From NCBI RefSeq assembly GCF_003112535.1, contig NZ_BEWA01000012.1, positions 186,001 to 250,000 on the forward strand: a stretch of 64,000 nucleotides of DNA, read 5' to 3'. How positions within the stretch are numbered: the first letter of the stretch is position 1; each line of letters opens with the position of its first letter. The stretch comes from Streptomyces rishiriensis (GTDB lineage Bacteria; Actinomycetota; Actinomycetes; Streptomycetales; Streptomycetaceae). A program made the position numbers and the translations under genes. The notes under the pieces were generated by a model that was given only the letters and a program-made list of their open reading frames with translations, did not search any database and was not told the DNA's origin. Shown here one piece after another: positions 34,195 through 42,919 of the stretch.

Positions 34195-35304
34195 TCACCT
34201 CCGCCGGGCCTTGCGGGCGCGCCGCACCACGGCCGCCGCGCCCAGCAGGGCGACCGTCGCGCCGGCCGCGCCCGCCGCGGTCGCGTCCTTGCGTCCCAGC
34301 CGCCGTCCGACGACGGTGTGCCGCCCGGAGACCTCCGCCAGCAGCTCCGCGAGGACCTCCTCGTTGGTCCAGCGCGGCCGCCACCCCGCGTCGTGCAGCC
34401 GGCTCCCGCTCACCACCCAGGGGTACATCGTGTAGGCCAGGTCGCCCGCCGGGGACGGCGTCAGCCCGATCCGGTGCAGCCGGGCCGCGGCGCCCAGCGC
34501 GACCGCCGACGGCAGCTCCATCCGGCGGATGCCGCTGAGCTCCTCGACCTCCTCCTGTTCCAGCCACCCGTCGCACCCGACGGCCAGCTCCCCGTCGACC
34601 TTCTCCAGGACGGTGTACTCCAGGGCGCTCACCAGGTCCTCGACGTGGCAGAACTGCCAGGCGGGCCGCGACCCCGCGACGACGAGCAGCCGCGGCGACT
34701 CGAAGTACCGGGTCAGGGCGGTGTCCGTGCCGCCGACCAGGATCGCGGGCCGCACCACGGTGACGTTGAGCCCCGGGTGCGCCCGGGGCGCGCGCCGGGC
34801 GAGCCGTTCGACCTCCAGGAGGTCGCCGACGCCGGTCGCCTCGGCCGTCGCCCGCAGCTCGGCGTCCTCGGACAGCGGCAGCTCGTTGTCCTCCAGCGCT
34901 CCGTAGACCATCGCGGAGGTGCACAGCACGACGCGGTGCACCCCGGCCGCCGCGGCGGCCGTCAGCACGGTCTGCGTACCGCGCACGTTGTAGGCCGTCC
35001 GGGCGGCGGCGTCACTCCCCAGGTCGAGGTCGAGTGCGAGGTGGACCACGACGTCCGCCCCGCGCAGTTTGTCGGCGATCGCAGGATCGCGGACGTCGAG
35101 GATGTGCCACTGCGCCGCGTCGCACTCGCCGCGCCGCTCGTCGATGGCGACGACCTGCTTGACCTCCTCCGACGCGGCGAGGCGCTCCGTGAGCAGCGCG
35201 CCCACCCCGTTCGCCGCGCCGGTGACGGCGACGACGGGCCCGCGCGAACCGCCCGGGGTCGATCGGTTTCGCGCTGCGCGAACCTGCGGATCTGGGGAAC
35301 TCAC
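34195..35304 (-). CDS. Atypical NAD(P)-dependent epimerase/SDR with C-terminal membrane anchor
   Basis: 369 aa starting from a GTG at 35304 with a GGAGA site. Extended SDR fold: VTGAANGVGALL at the dinucleotide site, DVRDPA, and SAMVYGALEDN in place of the catalytic YxxxK; the Lys is missing, so it is an atypical SDR and may not be a redox enzyme. The last 35 residues form a membrane segment (AAGAAGATVALLGAAAVV) with an Arg/Lys-rich end, pointing to an inner-face tail anchor. Divergent from the DUF2342 gene. Confidence 0.85.
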   Translation of the reverse strand: MSSPDPQVRAARNRSTPGGSRGPVVAVTGAANGVGALLTERLAASEEVKQVVAIDERRGECDAAQWHILDVRDPAIADKLRGADVVVHLALDLDLGSDAAARTAYNVRGTQTVLTAAAAAGVHRVVLCTSAMVYGALEDNELPLSEDAELRATAEATGVGDLLEVERLARRAPRAHPGLNVTVVRPAILVGGTDTALTRYFESPRLLVVAGSRPAWQFCHVEDLVSALEYTVLEKVDGELAVGCDGWLEQEEVEELSGIRRMELPSAVALGAAARLHRIGLTPSPAGDLAYTMYPWVVSGSRLHDAGWRPRWTNEEVLAELLAEVSGRHTVVGRRLGRKDATAAGAAGATVALLGAAAVVRRARKARRR

Positions 35305-35496
35305 CAGGTGTCTCCAGCGGTTGTCTTGGCATACGGGCGCGAGTGACGCGTACGTACCAGGTGGCATCCATCCTGCCGCAGGCCAGCAGTCGGCGAAGCA
35401 CCGAGGCCCGATCGAGCCGGGGTGTCTACGCTGGGTGGTGTTGCAGGGCAGTCGCCGCCGGCCGAGAACCGGTGGCCTTACCAGCCGAGGAACCCC

Positions 35497-37014
35497 GTGA
35501 GTGACACCCCATTCGGATTCGGCCTTCCGCCGGAGGAGCCGGAAGACGGCGACGAGGGCAAGAAGAAGAACTCGCAGAGCGGCGGTGGTCAGGGACCGGC
35601 CAACCCGTTCGGTTTCGGCGGGCTGCCCGGCGCCGGAGGCTTCGGCGCTCCGGGCGGTCCCGGCGCCGACAACCCCCTCGCCGCCATGTTCGGCTCGCTG
35701 AACCCCAACGATCTGGGGGCCGCGTTCCAGCAGCTCGGTCAGATGCTCTCGTACGAGGGCGGGCCGGTGAACTGGGACATGGCCAAGCAGATCGCCCGCC
35801 AGACGGTCTCCCAGGGCACGTCCGACGGCGTGAAGGACGCGAGCGTCGGCTCCTCCGAGCGCACCGCCGTGCAGGAGGCCGTCCGCCTGGCCGACCTGTG
35901 GCTGGACGACGCCACCTCCCTGCCGTCCGGCGCCGGCTCCGCGGTGGCGTGGTCGCGCGCGGAGTGGGTCGAGGCGACCCTGCCCGCGTGGAAGGAGCTC
36001 GTCGACCCGGTCGCCGAACGCGTCGGCGCCGCCATGGGCGACGTCCTGCCGGAGGAGATGCAGGCCATGGCCGGCCCGCTGATCGGCATGATGCGCTCGA
36101 TGGGCGGGGCGATGTTCGGCTCGCAGATCGGACAGGCCGTCGGCGTGCTCGCGGGCGAGGTCGTCGGTTCGACCGACATCGGCCTTCCGCTCGGTCCGGC
36201 CGGGCGCGCGGCGCTGCTGCCGGTGAACATCGCGGCGTTCGGCAAGGACCTGGGCGTGCCGCAGGAAGAGGTACGGCTGTACCTCGCCCTGCGCGAGGCC
36301 GCCCACCAGCGCCTGTTCGCGCACGTTCCGTGGCTGCGCTCGCATCTGTTCGGCGCGGTCGAGGGCTACGCGCGCGGGATCAAGGTCGACACCGCCAAGC
36401 TGGAGGACGTGGTCGGCCAGTTCGACCCGCAGAACCCCGAACAGCTGCAGGACGCCCTGCAGCAGGGCATGTTCCAGCCGGAGGACACCCCGGAGCAGAA
36501 GGCCGCGCTGGCCCGTCTGGAGACGGCCCTGGCGCTCGTCGAGGGCTGGGTGGACGCGGTGGTGCACGCGGCCGCGAAGCCGCGCCTTTCGTCCGCCGAC
36601 GCGCTGCGCGAGACGCTGCGCCGGCGCCGTGCCAGCGGCGGACCCGCGGAGCAGACGTTCGCGACGCTGATCGGCCTGGAGCTGCGTCCGCGCCGCCTGC
36701 GTGACGCGTCCCGCCTGTGGGCCTCGCTGACGGACGCGCGCGGGGTCGACGGCCGTGACGCCCTGTGGGCGCACCCCGACATGCTGCCCACGGCCTCCGA
36801 CCTGGACGACCCGGACGGCTTCGTGCACCGCGAGCACATGGACTTCTCCGAGCTGGACAAGATGCTCGGTGAGGCCGCGAGCGGCGGCGGTCCCGGCGAC
36901 GGGCCGAACCTGACGAAGGACGACGGCACGAAGAAGGAAGACGGCCTCAAGAAGGACGACGGCCTGAAGCAGGACGGCGACGAGAGCGACTCCAGGGGCG
37001 ACGACACCGAGTGA
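35497..37014 (+). CDS. Zincin-like DUF2342 family protein
   Basis: 505 aa with a GTG start. N-terminal 90 residues are Gly/Pro/Phe-rich (PFGFG units, disordered); residues about 100-440 are the conserved DUF2342 helical domain, classified as a zincin-like metallopeptidase fold, with REAAHQRLF as the best metal-site candidate. The C-terminus has repeated KKDDG/KKEDG units (about 475-495). Function unproven. The stop overlaps the GTG of the Nudix gene. Confidence 0.85.
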   Translation: MSDTPFGFGLPPEEPEDGDEGKKKNSQSGGGQGPANPFGFGGLPGAGGFGAPGGPGADNPLAAMFGSLNPNDLGAAFQQLGQMLSYEGGPVNWDMAKQIARQTVSQGTSDGVKDASVGSSERTAVQEAVRLADLWLDDATSLPSGAGSAVAWSRAEWVEATLPAWKELVDPVAERVGAAMGDVLPEEMQAMAGPLIGMMRSMGGAMFGSQIGQAVGVLAGEVVGSTDIGLPLGPAGRAALLPVNIAAFGKDLGVPQEEVRLYLALREAAHQRLFAHVPWLRSHLFGAVEGYARGIKVDTAKLEDVVGQFDPQNPEQLQDALQQGMFQPEDTPEQKAALARLETALALVEGWVDAVVHAAAKPRLSSADALRETLRRRRASGGPAEQTFATLIGLELRPRRLRDASRLWASLTDARGVDGRDALWAHPDMLPTASDLDDPDGFVHREHMDFSELDKMLGEAASGGGPGDGPNLTKDDGTKKEDGLKKDDGLKQDGDESDSRGDDTE

Positions 37015-37526
37015 GGCTGTACGACGACGCGGTCCTCGTCCTCAAGGGGTACGAGGGCCAAGAAGAGCTGCGCCAGTCCTACCTGGACCATCTTTCGGCG
37101 CATCCGGACGGCATGTGGAAGGCCTGCCGGGACGGGCACGTCACGGCGAGCGCGCTGGTGATCGACCCGGCACAGGAGCGGGTGCTGCTGACGCTCCACA
37201 AGAAGCTGCGGATGTGGCTGCAGATGGGCGGGCACTGCGAGCCCGTCGACGGGACGCTGGCGGCCGCGGCGCTGCGGGAGGGGACCGAGGAGTCGGGCGT
37301 TGCGGGGCTGACCCTGCTGCCCGGCGGCCCGGTCCGGCTCGACCGGCATCCGACGCCGTGCGCCTGGCACTACGACGTCCAGTACGCGGCGCTGGCCCCG
37401 GCCGGATCCGTGGAGGCCATCAGCGACGAGTCCCTCGACCTGCGCTGGTTCCCGTACGCGCAGGTGGCGGACGTCGCCGACGAGTCGGTCGTACGGCTGC
37501 TGGAGGCCACCCGCGCGCGGCTGTGA
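37011..37526 (+). CDS. Nudix hydrolase
   Basis: 171 aa with GTG start in GTGA overlap with the DUF2342 gene. Nudix box about residues 76-98 (GGHCEPVDGTLAAAALREGTEESG), with the RExxEE metal core intact; the spacing before RE is slightly longer than the standard box. Substrate unknown. Coupled to DUF2342 throughout actinobacteria in my recollection, so they may act together. Confidence 0.88.
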   Translation: MRLYDDAVLVLKGYEGQEELRQSYLDHLSAHPDGMWKACRDGHVTASALVIDPAQERVLLTLHKKLRMWLQMGGHCEPVDGTLAAAALREGTEESGVAGLTLLPGGPVRLDRHPTPCAWHYDVQYAALAPAGSVEAISDESLDLRWFPYAQVADVADESVVRLLEATRARL

Positions 37527-37535
37527 GCCGAACGG

Positions 37536-37569
37536 GTAAGGGGCGGCCTTCCAGGCGGTCGCCCCTTAC
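37536..37569. terminator. Bidirectional hairpin between Nudix gene and AIM24 operon
   Basis: GTAAGGGGCG pairs with CGCCCCTTAC (10 perfect bp, extended by three more inside). It sits between convergent units. Confidence 0.8.
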
Positions 37570-37594
37570 GTCGCGTCGTCGTCGAGCCCGGCGA

Positions 37595-38350
37595 TCAGCT
37601 CCAGGCGTTGCCCTGGTTCTGACTGCGCGCCCCGTGCTGGCCCATGCCGTACTGGGCGGCCAGGCCGGAGCCGATCGCCGCGTTCTGCGGCGGCAGCAGC
37701 TCGCTGGGCTGCACGAGCGCGTAGCCGGAGCCCATGAAGCTGAGCTCCCAGCCCTCACCGGTGTTGCCGCGCCGGCGCCACACCCCGGAGGAGTGGGTCT
37801 GCGCCTGCATCTGCACCCGCAGCCCGGTGGACCAGGCGACGATGGCGTCGGCGTCGCAGTTGACGTACTTGTCCGGGGTGACCTGCATCATCAGGGGCGC
37901 GCCCGAGGTCATCAGGGCGACCTTGCCGCGGCCGGTGATGTTGAGCTGGTACTTCCCGGAGCCGGAGATGCCGTAGAGGCTGTCGACGGCGATGACCTCG
38001 TGGTGCAGCGAGGAGTCCATGGCGAGCACATAGCTGCTGTCCACGGTCAGGCCGTCCTGCTCCACCTCCATCACGTGGATGTGCTGGGCGAGGTTGGCGA
38101 GGTAGACCGTGCCCTGCCCGTGGCAGCGCATCAGGTCCAGCCCCTCGCCGGTGTACGCCCGCGCGCGTCCCTGCTGGTTGCTCAGGTACTCGGCGTCGAA
38201 CTCCATCAGGCCCTGGTAGGCGACCATCGTGCCCTTGCGGGCGAGGATGTCGTCGTGGCCTTCCAGAGCGACCCGGAGCATCTGCTTGTTCTGCAGACTC
38301 CAGCGTTCCTGGGTCTGCGAGTCGTTGTGCGCGAAAAGTGGGCTCTGCAT
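37595..38350 (-). CDS. AIM24-family protein, third gene of the operon
   Basis: 251 aa, one AIM24 (TIGR00266-like) beta-roll domain over nearly its full length. Motifs shared with the other two copies: MLRVALEG, ARKGTMVAYQG, LMRCHGQGTVYLA, VDSSYVLAMD, DADAIVAWS and a Gly-rich FMGSGYALVQPS end. AIM24 proteins are of unknown function in bacteria; the mitochondrial member supports inner-membrane structure. The last 35 residues are Gln/Gly/Ala-rich. Starts 18 bp after the second AIM24 gene. Confidence 0.88.
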   Translation of the reverse strand: MQSPLFAHNDSQTQERWSLQNKQMLRVALEGHDDILARKGTMVAYQGLMEFDAEYLSNQQGRARAYTGEGLDLMRCHGQGTVYLANLAQHIHVMEVEQDGLTVDSSYVLAMDSSLHHEVIAVDSLYGISGSGKYQLNITGRGKVALMTSGAPLMMQVTPDKYVNCDADAIVAWSTGLRVQMQAQTHSSGVWRRRGNTGEGWELSFMGSGYALVQPSELLPPQNAAIGSGLAAQYGMGQHGARSQNQGNAWS

Positions 38351-38368
38351 GACGTTTCTGGCTCCCCC

Positions 38369-39049
38369 TCAGCCCCGGACCCGGAGGCGGTCGGTGCTGT
38401 CCTCGCTGGGCTGGACGACGACGATGCCCTGGCCGGAGAAGGCCATCTGGTAGGCCTCGCCGCTGCCCCGGCCGATGAGCGACTGCGCCTTGAAGCTGCG
38501 CTTGCCCTTCACCTTCAGGTTCGGGGACCAGGCGACGAGCGCGTCGGGGTCGACGTACGTCTCGTCCTCGCCGCCGCCGCAGTCGACCACGATCGGCTTG
38601 CCCCGGGAGGTCAGCGCGACCCAGCCCTGGCCGCTGATCTTGGTGTTCCACAGGCCCTGGCCGGCGAACTTCGCGAGCCCCTTGACGCGCTCGACGCCCC
38701 AGGTGAGGTGAGCGTCGAAGGCGAGCAGGTTGGTGGCGTTGACGGAGATGCCGTCGCCGTTGAGGTTGATCACGACGACGTTCGCGCCGTAGTCGGCGAG
38801 ATAGAGCAGACCGTCGCCGGTGCACTTCATCAGGGGCGCGCCCTCGCCGGTCATCCAGTCGCGCGCGATCTGGCGCACGGCCGGCGGGTTGGGCTCGTAC
38901 TGCACGAAGCCCTCGTAGGCGACCATCGAGCCCACACGCGCGAAGAGGTCGTTGCCGGTCTGCATGGCGACCTTCAGCATGTGGTCGCCGTGGTTCTCCA
39001 TGCGGGCGGTGACGGGTGCGGGGGCGTAGCCCGCGAGCGGCTGGTTCAT
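38369..39049 (-). CDS. AIM24-family protein, second gene of the operon
   Basis: 226 aa, one AIM24 domain: MLKVAMQTG, ARVGSMVAYEG, LMKCTGDGLLYLADYG, ISVNATNLLAFD, DPDALVAWSPNLKV, FSGQGIVVVQPSE. Same layout as its neighbours but only moderately similar to them, so an old duplication. No signal peptide; probably membrane-associated from the inside or soluble. Begins 11 bp after the TerD-AIM24 gene. Confidence 0.88.
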   Translation of the reverse strand: MNQPLAGYAPAPVTARMENHGDHMLKVAMQTGNDLFARVGSMVAYEGFVQYEPNPPAVRQIARDWMTGEGAPLMKCTGDGLLYLADYGANVVVINLNGDGISVNATNLLAFDAHLTWGVERVKGLAKFAGQGLWNTKISGQGWVALTSRGKPIVVDCGGGEDETYVDPDALVAWSPNLKVKGKRSFKAQSLIGRGSGEAYQMAFSGQGIVVVQPSEDSTDRLRVRG

Positions 39050-39060
39050 GACGGGCTCCC

Positions 39061-40725
39061 TCAGACCTCGTACGGCTGGACGACGATGAAGTTGCCGGGA
39101 GCTCCCCGGAACTGGAGGTTGACGCTCTCGCCGGTGTCGCCGGGGTAGGCGTTGCGGCGCATCCGCACCTGGCTGGAGACGACCACCTGGGAGGCGGCCG
39201 ACCAGGCGACGACGGCGTTGCAGTCGGCGAACGTGGTGGGCGTGACCGGCAGGACGACGGGGGTGCCGTGCGTCTTGACGACGATCGTGCCGGTGCCCTG
39301 GAACTGCATGGTGAACAGCGCGCCGCCGGGAATGCCGTGCCCCTCGATGCGGCGGACCTCGTACTGGAGGCTCTCGTCGAAGGCGAGGACGTTCTCGGCG
39401 GAGACGCAGATCGCGTCGCCCTGGAGTTCGATGGGGTGTACATGGGTGGAGTTCTCGGCGAGGAAGACCTGCCCCTGGCCGGTGCAGCGCATCAGCTGCA
39501 TCTCCTGGCCGGTGGCGTTGCCGACGATGCGGCCGGCGAACCCGGCGCCCTTGTAGCTGAAGTCGACCTTGCCCTGGTAGAGGACCATGCTGCCCTGGCG
39601 GGCGAGCACCGGCTGCCCGCCCATGCCGAGGTCGACGCGGATCAGCTTCTTGTTCTGCTGCGTCCAGCGTTGCCCGGTGGGCGTCTCCTTGAACTGCTGG
39701 AGGGCGGCGGTCACACCGGCGCCGCCCTGCGGGGCGCCCTGGGGCACGCCGTACGCCTGCTGGCCGGGGAGCTGCCCGAACGGCGGCTGCTGGCCGTAGC
39801 CGGGCGGCGGGGCCGGCTGTCCGTAGCCGGGCGGGGCCTGCGGCGGCTGGGGCTGCTGGCCGTAGCCGGGCGGCATGGGCGCGGTCGGCGCGGGGCCGTG
39901 CCCGTAGGGCTGCTGCGGCGGCTGGCCGTAGGGCGCCGGGACGGGGCCCGGGGGCGGGACATGGCCGCCGCCGGGCGGGGCCAGGGGCGCGACGATGGTC
40001 GGCGCGGCGTGCACCGAGGGCGCGGGCGCCGGGGCGGGCGGCAAAGTCGCGCCGGGCGGGGGCGCGAAGCCCTGCGCGGCGGGCTGCGGCTGATACGGGG
40101 CGGGGGCCGGCGCCGAGGGGGCTCCGAAGGCGGGGGGAGCGAAGCCGGGAGCGGCGGCGCCGGCCTGGGGCTGCGCGGGCGCGGCGGGCGTCTCCTCCTC
40201 GGCGACCTCGCCGCCGAAGTTCTTCAGCAGCGCGTCCAGACCGCCGTCGAAGCCCTGGCCGACGGCCGCGAACCGCCAGACGTCCTTCAGGTAGAAGTCG
40301 CCCAGCATCACGGCCCGCTCGGTGGTGAACTCCGCGCCGCTGAACGCGTAGCGGGCCACTTCCTCGCCGCCCGCGACGATCCGGAGGTGGCCGGAACCGA
40401 TCTGCGACATCTGTCCGGCGCCGTCGAGGGTGGCCGTGAAGGAGAGCTTCTGGATCTGGGGCGGGATCCGGTCCAGGGTGATGCGGAAGGACTCGGTGTC
40501 ACCGGCCTGGGCGCCCAGGAGCTGGATGGACTCCTCGGGCGACTTCGGCTGGTTGAAGAAGACGAAGTACCGGTCGTCCGAGAGTCGCTCGTCGGCGTCG
40601 AGGCCGAAGCAGCTGATGTCGAAGGTCAGGCCGGGTGCGGTGATCTGCACGCCTACGTACAGATCGGTGCCTGCGGTGAGGTCACTGATCTTGGCCTTGT
40701 GGCCGCGCTGGAATTCCCTGGGCAT
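39061..40725 (-). CDS. TerD-AIM24 fusion protein, first gene of the operon
   Basis: 554 aa. Residues about 5-175 are a TerD domain (tellurite/calcium-type stress fold; LYVGVQITAPGLTFDISCFGLDAD, FFNQPKSPE, GDFYLKDVWRFAAVGQGF). Residues about 180-335 form a Pro/Gln/Gly/Ala linker with PPGYGQQP-type repeats. Residues about 345-554 are an AIM24 domain (LARQGSMVLYQG, LMRCTGQGQVFLAE, SAENVLAFD). TerD proteins bind Ca2+ and occur in chemical-stress clusters. Start set at the ATG at 40725, where TerD similarity begins (PREFQRGHKAK). Confidence 0.9.
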   Translation of the reverse strand: MPREFQRGHKAKISDLTAGTDLYVGVQITAPGLTFDISCFGLDADERLSDDRYFVFFNQPKSPEESIQLLGAQAGDTESFRITLDRIPPQIQKLSFTATLDGAGQMSQIGSGHLRIVAGGEEVARYAFSGAEFTTERAVMLGDFYLKDVWRFAAVGQGFDGGLDALLKNFGGEVAEEETPAAPAQPQAGAAAPGFAPPAFGAPSAPAPAPYQPQPAAQGFAPPPGATLPPAPAPAPSVHAAPTIVAPLAPPGGGHVPPPGPVPAPYGQPPQQPYGHGPAPTAPMPPGYGQQPQPPQAPPGYGQPAPPPGYGQQPPFGQLPGQQAYGVPQGAPQGGAGVTAALQQFKETPTGQRWTQQNKKLIRVDLGMGGQPVLARQGSMVLYQGKVDFSYKGAGFAGRIVGNATGQEMQLMRCTGQGQVFLAENSTHVHPIELQGDAICVSAENVLAFDESLQYEVRRIEGHGIPGGALFTMQFQGTGTIVVKTHGTPVVLPVTPTTFADCNAVVAWSAASQVVVSSQVRMRRNAYPGDTGESVNLQFRGAPGNFIVVQPYEV

Positions 40726-40868
40726 GCGTAACGACCGTCCCCCATCCCGATTGCGAGTGCGTCGCGTCAGGCTAACGGCAAAGTCGGACAACGCACGATG
40801 TCGGTACAGACCCGGTACACAACCGCGTCACATGAGGTCACACGCGTTCACCGCGCGCTCGGAGCGGG

Positions 40869-41465
40869 TCACTCCCCGCGTGCGTCGGGCGGGTGGGGCA
40901 GCCGCTCGGCGGCCACGACGCCCTCCAGATAGCCGCGTGCGCGCTCGGTGCGCGGGTACGCCTCCAGCAGCCGCCAGAAGTCGGGGCCGTGGCCGGGCAC
41001 GAGCAGGTGCGCGAGCTCATGGGCGAGGACGTAGTCGATGACGTACTCGGGCATGCCCTTGAGGCGGTGCGACAGCCGGATGCTGCCCTCGGCCGGGGTG
41101 CATGACCCCCACCGCGTGTTCTGGTTGGTCACCCAGCGGACCGAGGCCGGCCGGGCCCGGCCCCCGAAGCACTGGGCCGACAGCCGCTCCGCCCGCTCGG
41201 CCAGCTCGGCGTCGCCCGGCACCCGCCGGCTTTCCTGGGCGGCGAGCTTGTCGAGCATGACGCCCACCCAGCGTTTCTCCTCGGCCTCGGACATGCGGGC
41301 CGGGATCAGCACGATGGTGCGGTCGCCCTCGCGGTACGCGGAGACCGTCCGCCGTCGACGGGCGCTCCTGCGGACCTCGATCGCGCTCGCCCGTGGGCCG
41401 CTCGGCGGCTGGCTCGTCGTACTGCGCTGTGGTGTTCCGGCGCGGTGCAGTGGGTCGGCGGACAC
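40869..41465 (-). CDS. YgjP-like metallopeptidase (DUF45/M48-related)
   Basis: 198 aa. Zinc motif HELAHLLVPGHGPDFW (HExxH plus a third His) and the preceding NTRWGSCTPAEGSIRLS are diagnostic of the YgjP/WLM-like group. First 35 residues basic and disordered. GTG start at 41465. Role unknown; the E. coli relative is a putative metal-dependent hydrolase. Divergent from the ThiF-like gene. Confidence 0.9.
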   Translation of the reverse strand: MSADPLHRAGTPQRSTTSQPPSGPRASAIEVRRSARRRRTVSAYREGDRTIVLIPARMSEAEEKRWVGVMLDKLAAQESRRVPGDAELAERAERLSAQCFGGRARPASVRWVTNQNTRWGSCTPAEGSIRLSHRLKGMPEYVIDYVLAHELAHLLVPGHGPDFWRLLEAYPRTERARGYLEGVVAAERLPHPPDARGE

Positions 41466-41704
41466 GCCCCGACGTTACCCGCTGCACACGGGGGAAGTCC
41501 CGACTCCGGGGCGGTTCGGTTCCGATCTCTCCTGTCACGTTTGCCTCGTACGACGCATTTGTACGATGAACACCGCTACCTGTGGACAACTTTCGGCGGG
41601 CTCCGGCGGGGCCGGGCATGCTGGCACTCGTCGGCGGAGCGAGGACACCCCACGCCCCGCTCCGTCGACGTGACGGGGAGTTTCCAGGCATACGGGGGCC
41701 TTCG
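41466..41704. promoter_or_regulatory. Divergent promoter region of YgjP-like and ThiF-like genes
   Basis: 239 bp with an interrupted palindrome TCGTAC-N9-GTACGA (41546-41566) that might be an operator for both sides. TTTGCC upstream and TACGAT downstream give a possible promoter. No RNA or gene seen. Confidence 0.4.
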
Positions 41705-42919
41705 ATGCATCCGACGGTGAAGCCCGCGCTGCGGCGCGGCTGGCGTGACCTCAACACGGTGCAGTTCGGGATGACGCCGGCGCACGCACTGACGCTCGGT
41801 CCGGTGGACACGGCCACCGGGAGTTTTCTCGACCTGCTGGACGGCACGCGCGGACTCGCGCTGCTACGGGAGGAGGGCCGTCGCATGGACCTGCCCGACG
41901 GCCACGTCGACCGGCTGGTGGAGCGGCTGTCCCGGGCGGGACTGCTCGACGACGCGCACGGCGGCGGACCGGACGCCCACGCGCTGCGGGAGAAGAAGGA
42001 GGTCATGGACCGGCTGCGCCCCGATCTCGCCGCGCTCTCCCTTCTGACGCCGGAACCGGGCGACGCGATCGAGCACCTGGCCGCCCGGCGCGGGCTGCGG
42101 GTGCAGGTGCGGGGCGCCGGCCGGGTCGGTGCGGTGCTGGCCGCGCTGTTGTCGGGGGCGGGGATCGGCGAGGTGGACGTGCAGGACGGCGGCCGGGTGG
42201 AGCCGGGAGACGTCGCTCCGGGCGGACTGCCGGCCGAGGCGATCGGCGAGCGCCGGGACGAGTCCGCCCGCCGCGCCGTGCGCCGGGCCGCACCGGACCG
42301 CCCGCCGCGCAGGTCCCCGGGGTCGCCGCACCGGTCGGACACCCCGGGCTTCGGCCTGGTGATCCTGGCTCCACGGGACGACGTGTCCGTGCACGCCCCC
42401 GCGCCCTCGGCGGCGGAGCCCCTGATCGCCTCGGGCACGCCCCACCTCTATACCGGTGTCGTGGAGGGCACGGGCGTAGTCGGTCCGCTGGTGCTGCCGG
42501 GTGAGACGGGCTGCGCGGGGTGCCTGCAGCAGGAGCGCGTCGACCGCGATCCGGCCTGGCCGCGGCTGGTCGCCCAGTGGCACTCCGGCGGAAAACGAGC
42601 GGCACGCGCCTGTGACCTGGCCCTGGCCACGACCGTGGCAGGGCTGGCGGCCGCCCATGCCCTCGCCTTCCTCGACGGCCGGACCCCGGCCGGCGAAGGC
42701 ACACGCTGGGAGGTCAGCGCCCCCGCCCTGCAGTGGCGCGCTCGACCGGTACGGCCCCACTCCGCGTGCCCGTGCGGTGCCGCCCGCAAAGGTGAGCGGG
42801 AACACCCCTCCGAGGACCGGGGATCACACGCGACAATGGACAGGCATCGGCATCCGACGGAGCATCGCCGTACGGCGGACGCGACGCGGCTGTCTGGGAC
42901 TTGGAGGGCGCATGTCTGA
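41705..42919 (+). CDS. Degenerate ThiF/E1-like protein
   Basis: 404 aa from the ATG at 41705. Residues about 1-90 resemble the winged-helix leader-binding N-domains of TOMM cyclodehydratase partners (HPTVKPALRRGWRDLNTVQFG). The middle is a Rossmann core (LRVQVRGAGRVGAVLAALL, GxGxxG) with DVQDGGRVEPGDVAPGG at the Asp/Asn/Arg activation site, poorly kept, so adenylation is doubtful. Two Cys pairs (GCAGCLQ, CPCGAA) could hold zinc. No YcaO or precursor peptide is nearby. The stop overlaps the UbiB start by 8 bp. Confidence 0.75.
   Translation: MHPTVKPALRRGWRDLNTVQFGMTPAHALTLGPVDTATGSFLDLLDGTRGLALLREEGRRMDLPDGHVDRLVERLSRAGLLDDAHGGGPDAHALREKKEVMDRLRPDLAALSLLTPEPGDAIEHLAARRGLRVQVRGAGRVGAVLAALLSGAGIGEVDVQDGGRVEPGDVAPGGLPAEAIGERRDESARRAVRRAAPDRPPRRSPGSPHRSDTPGFGLVILAPRDDVSVHAPAPSAAEPLIASGTPHLYTGVVEGTGVVGPLVLPGETGCAGCLQQERVDRDPAWPRLVAQWHSGGKRAARACDLALATTVAGLAAAHALAFLDGRTPAGEGTRWEVSAPALQWRARPVRPHSACPCGAARKGEREHPSEDRGSHATMDRHRHPTEHRRTADATRLSGTWRAHV

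Noticed and set aside
41705..42919. A TOMM/thiopeptide-type biosynthetic cluster
   Set aside because: The ThiF-like protein has a leader-binding-like N-domain, but no YcaO, dehydrogenase or precursor peptide gene is nearby.
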